8,906 bases of DNA from assembly GCA_040905245.1 (NCBI GenBank), contig JBBDRX010000034.1, positions 1 through 8,906 of the forward strand, given 5' to 3'. The position numbers were made by a program, and so were the translations under genes. Under the pieces are notes generated by a model, which had not been told where the DNA came from, did not search any database, and was given only the letters and a program-made list of their open reading frames with translations. Within the stretch, counting starts at the first letter, position 1. Every line of letters begins with the position of its first letter. Of this stretch, positions 6,484-8,906 are shown one piece after another. Source of the stretch: JBBDRX01 sp040905245 (GTDB lineage: Bacteria > Bacteroidota > Rhodothermia > Balneolales > Balneolaceae).

Positions 6484-8319
6484 CTACAAGTTTGTTGTGT
6501 CTGTATTCTGCAGCCGACTACGGACCCGGGAGGCGTAGAATCCCTGTGGAAATTCCTTCAGAATTTGTTCGTAGCGAGATTTCTGTCTTACTGCTTTCGT
6601 TTCCGGATCGTCATGCAGTTCCGAGAGTATCACCTCCTTCCAGAGAAGCTGTTCCCGTAGTGGAGACCCTACATTCCGGCGATTGACTCGTAAAATCCAT
6701 TCATAAACTGTTTCCATCTGGTTGACTGCTACTGTGGAGGAGGCTTCAACCAATGCGTGTTCGACCAGCCGGGAATCACCACTTTCCTCGAGTTGTTCCA
6801 GTACGGGTATGCATCCCTCAAAATCTCGCTGGTGAAGCGATCGGATACATTTTGTGAACCGCTCAAGTGCCTGTCCGGTACTGTCGCTACGTTCACCCTG
6901 CTGCATCCAGAGCCTGATTTTCAGAGCACGATTCGCAGCTGCCGATTGTGAATGTTGTTCCAGCTCCTGAAGTTGAAGAAGTGCATACTCATAGTCGCCT
7001 GCAAGAAAATCGGAGAATCCCAGATAGTACTGTGATTCCAGCTTCAGATCCTGTTGGTCCGTCTCTTCTGCAATTGCTGAGAATGTATGTCTGGCACTCC
7101 GCCAGTTTCGATTCAACAGATCGATTCGTGCCCGAAACCATCGTACCTGAAGAGTTTCTCCGTCCAGCTCCTGAAGTTGAGAGAGGTACTGACCGGCTAA
7201 CTCTGCATCTCCACTGTATTCAATGGACAGAGTGATGAGTCGATTGAGTACACGTTGGCGTAAATAGGAATCAGATACCTGCTGCAACAACCTGTCGCTA
7301 TCCCGCATCAGGGTCCGGTAGAGTCGATTCTGACGATCAATTTCTTCAGAAGGTGGCAGTCCCAGATTTCTGGCCCATGTTAAATGCAGTGCGCCCAGAC
7401 GATCGGTCGCTTCCAGGGCTTGGACCCCATTCGACAGTTCGATGGCCTGCCTGTAAACCTTTGCCGCATCGTCGAATCGGTAGTTCGATTCCAGCATTTC
7501 ACCCAGTTGCAATAGGGGAGAGTACGCTCTGCTATTTTCTACTTCATAATCGGTGGCAGATTTCAGGGCCGTTTCTACTTCTTCTGTTTCCAGCAGTAAC
7601 CAAAGGTAGAACCGGTGCATGTGAGGGTAAAAGGGAGAATTTGGGGAGAGTTCTGACAGAATCGACTCTGTATGCCGGGCAGTCATATCCAGGAGTCCTG
7701 AACTTTCCCCCTCCATCACTCTTTGTCGCACATAGGACTCTCTTTCCGGATTGTGATAGACCAGTGTAGTCAACTCACTGGCCAACCGGTCCATCTTTCC
7801 GGTGCGGACAAGAAGTGCAAAAATTTCGTTCAAAAAGAGAGTTCGATTCCGGAAATGAGAACGCCCGTGATCGTACAGGTTCAGTGCGGCTTGCAGTTCG
7901 TTACGTTCTGTCATGGCGTTTCCGATGCGGTAGTACATTGAAATATCATCGGGCGATTCGCTGATCAAATCTTCCCAGATGATTCGGGCACGTTTTTGAT
8001 TTCCCGAACGGTGGTGGAGATCTGCACTCATCAACTTCAGTCGAACCGGAGAGGAAGGCGAGCTCTCAAGAAGTGAATCTACTTTTTCGATAGCTGTGGA
8101 TATATGGCCGGAGTAGATTAATGCATCGATAAGTGTTTCCAGATAGAGCTGTGATTCCGGATTTCGGGAGTACAACTGCTCCAGTATTTCTACTGCCTCG
8201 ATAAATCGTTGCTCATTGAGAAGGTCTTCCGCCTCACTAAAATCGGACTGTTGTCCAGTCAGGGGAGAAGCAAAAAAAAAGAGACTCAGGACGATCTGAA
8301 TGTTACAGATCCGTATCAT
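6484..8319 (-). CDS. secreted tetratricopeptide-repeat protein
   Basis: A 611-residue exported repeat protein, likely a periplasmic scaffold; partner unknown. The N-terminus has a hydrophobic signal segment (about 8-20, VLSLFFFASPL) with a probable cut near TGQQ (21-24); no lipobox Cys is present. The rest is almost all helical. TPR-like helix pairs start near residues 27, 58, 93, 127, 161, 266, 390 and 425, with recognisable units such as FDDAAKVYRQAIEL (282-295) and QYYLGFSDFLAGDYEYAL (430-447). The C-terminus ends in YEQILKEFPQGFYASRVR (583-600), like the last repeat of BamD/CpoB-type TPR proteins. ATG 8319 lies inside the end of maf (17-base overlap), which suggests translational coupling, and it is the only start that keeps the signal peptide. 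Nine T in a row (sense strand) encode the FFF of the signal core. No enzymatic domain is seen. Confidence 0.85.
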   Translation of the reverse strand: MIRICNIQIVLSLFFFASPLTGQQSDFSEAEDLLNEQRFIEAVEILEQLYSRNPESQLYLETLIDALIYSGHISTAIEKVDSLLESSPSSPVRLKLMSADLHHRSGNQKRARIIWEDLISESPDDISMYYRIGNAMTERNELQAALNLYDHGRSHFRNRTLFLNEIFALLVRTGKMDRLASELTTLVYHNPERESYVRQRVMEGESSGLLDMTARHTESILSELSPNSPFYPHMHRFYLWLLLETEEVETALKSATDYEVENSRAYSPLLQLGEMLESNYRFDDAAKVYRQAIELSNGVQALEATDRLGALHLTWARNLGLPPSEEIDRQNRLYRTLMRDSDRLLQQVSDSYLRQRVLNRLITLSIEYSGDAELAGQYLSQLQELDGETLQVRWFRARIDLLNRNWRSARHTFSAIAEETDQQDLKLESQYYLGFSDFLAGDYEYALLQLQELEQHSQSAAANRALKIRLWMQQGERSDSTGQALERFTKCIRSLHQRDFEGCIPVLEQLEESGDSRLVEHALVEASSTVAVNQMETVYEWILRVNRRNVGSPLREQLLWKEVILSELHDDPETKAVRQKSRYEQILKEFPQGFYASRVRSRLQNTDTTNL

Positions 8320-8906
8320 GGATTTGGGTTCTCAGGTTCAATATATCAGGAGCAAACGTTTTGATATTCTGATAGAAAAGATGCACCGGAAATCCGACAA
8401 CGTTGTAATAATCTCCATCGATTCGGGAGACGAAAAGGGCTCCCAGGTCGTCCTGGATTCCATACCCACCTGCTTTATCGAATGGATTGCCCCTGAGAAT
8501 ATACTGCTCAATTTCTTCTTCAAGCAGCCGGGCAAACCAGACTCGGGTCTTTTCCTGGAATGAGAGTTCCCGATGTTTGCTCCCATTTCTGTTGTCAATC
8601 AGGGTGACGCCTGTATAGACATCATGGCTTGTACCACTTAACAGCCCGAGCATCTTCCTGGCTTCGCCCGGGTCATCCGGCTGTCCGAGGACCGTCCCAT
8701 TCTTGACGACAATCGTGTCTGCCCCGATGATGAGTCCTGTTTCCAGGTTTGCTACTGCCCGCGCTTTCCGCCTCGACAACTCGCGGACCAGATCCGGAGC
8801 CTGAAGCGGAGATGAAATACTCTCATCTGCACCGCTGGGAACAACATCGAATGGAATCCCGAACAGTTCCAGTAATCTCTTTCGTCTCGGACTTTTGGAT
8901 GCAAGT
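8303..8906 (-). CDS. maf: Maf family nucleotide pyrophosphatase, 5' end cut by window edge
   Basis: Splits non-canonical or excess nucleoside triphosphates to monophosphate and pyrophosphate in the cytoplasm. The frame is open from the right edge and 200 residues are visible, starting LASKSPRRKRLLELFG, the Maf N-terminal signature, so only a handful of residues including the start lie outside. Further motifs are SRRKARA (44-50) with Lys47, GADTIV (61-66) with the catalytic-base Asp63, and DKAGGYGIQ (143-151). The last motif is the YhdE-type form linked to dTTP/UTP rather than the YceF (m7GTP) form. The usual GKP/EKP after GADTIV is GQP here (Gln75). A TTG at 8777-8779 is not the start, because it would remove the SxSPRR loop. 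It is the first visible gene of the unit that continues into the TPR gene, which it overlaps by 17 bases. Confidence 0.95.
   Translation of the reverse strand, partial: LASKSPRRKRLLELFGIPFDVVPSGADESISSPLQAPDLVRELSRRKARAVANLETGLIIGADTIVVKNGTVLGQPDDPGEARKMLGLLSGTSHDVYTGVTLIDNRNGSKHRELSFQEKTRVWFARLLEEEIEQYILRGNPFDKAGGYGIQDDLGALFVSRIDGDYYNVVGFPVHLFYQNIKTFAPDILNLRTQIHDTDL

Noticed and set aside
8303..8779. Maf starting internally at TTG 8777-8779
   Set aside because: The same frame continues to the window edge and encodes the SxSPRR active-site loop, so the true start lies beyond the window.

Overview
This 8.9 kb stretch is an ordinary-looking chromosomal segment of about 50% G+C, carrying six protein-coding genes. 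No tRNA or rRNA gene, insertion sequence, phage gene or CRISPR array was recognised. Several things suggest a member of the Bacteroidota/Balneolota/Rhodothermota (FCB) group. The leucyl-tRNA synthetase has the compact zinc-less editing-domain insertion seen in that group, though also in others. The secreted protein at 5193-6479 resembles a family I know mainly from Bacteroidota-like genomes. Start codons are generally not preceded by a convincing Shine-Dalgarno sequence. The placement is an inference and cannot go below phylum level from this window.

Layout. Positions 1-182 form the leader of leuS; they may include the last few codons of an upstream gene and they contain an imperfect hairpin. 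leuS (183-2771, +) is a full-length leucyl-tRNA synthetase. It converges on a citrate synthase gene (2935-4104, -), with a symmetrical hairpin at 2835-2860 between them that can terminate transcription from both sides. A 236-bp gene-free stretch (4105-4340) separates citrate synthase from mazG (4341-5108, -). An 84-bp spacer containing a run of ten C separates mazG from three tightly packed minus-strand genes: maf (8303 to the right edge), a secreted TPR protein (6484-8319), and a secreted glutamine-amidotransferase-like protein (5193-6479).

How the genes fit together. The three right-hand genes look like one transcription unit: maf overlaps the TPR gene by 17 bases, and the TPR gene ends four bases before the amidotransferase-like gene begins. 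mazG may be read from the same unit or from its own promoter. The unit therefore has a house-cleaning nucleotide pyrophosphatase at each end (Maf first, MazG last) with two exported proteins of unknown function between them. That exported pair is the least understood part of the window and the best candidate for new biology. leuS and citrate synthase are standard housekeeping genes that meet tail to tail.
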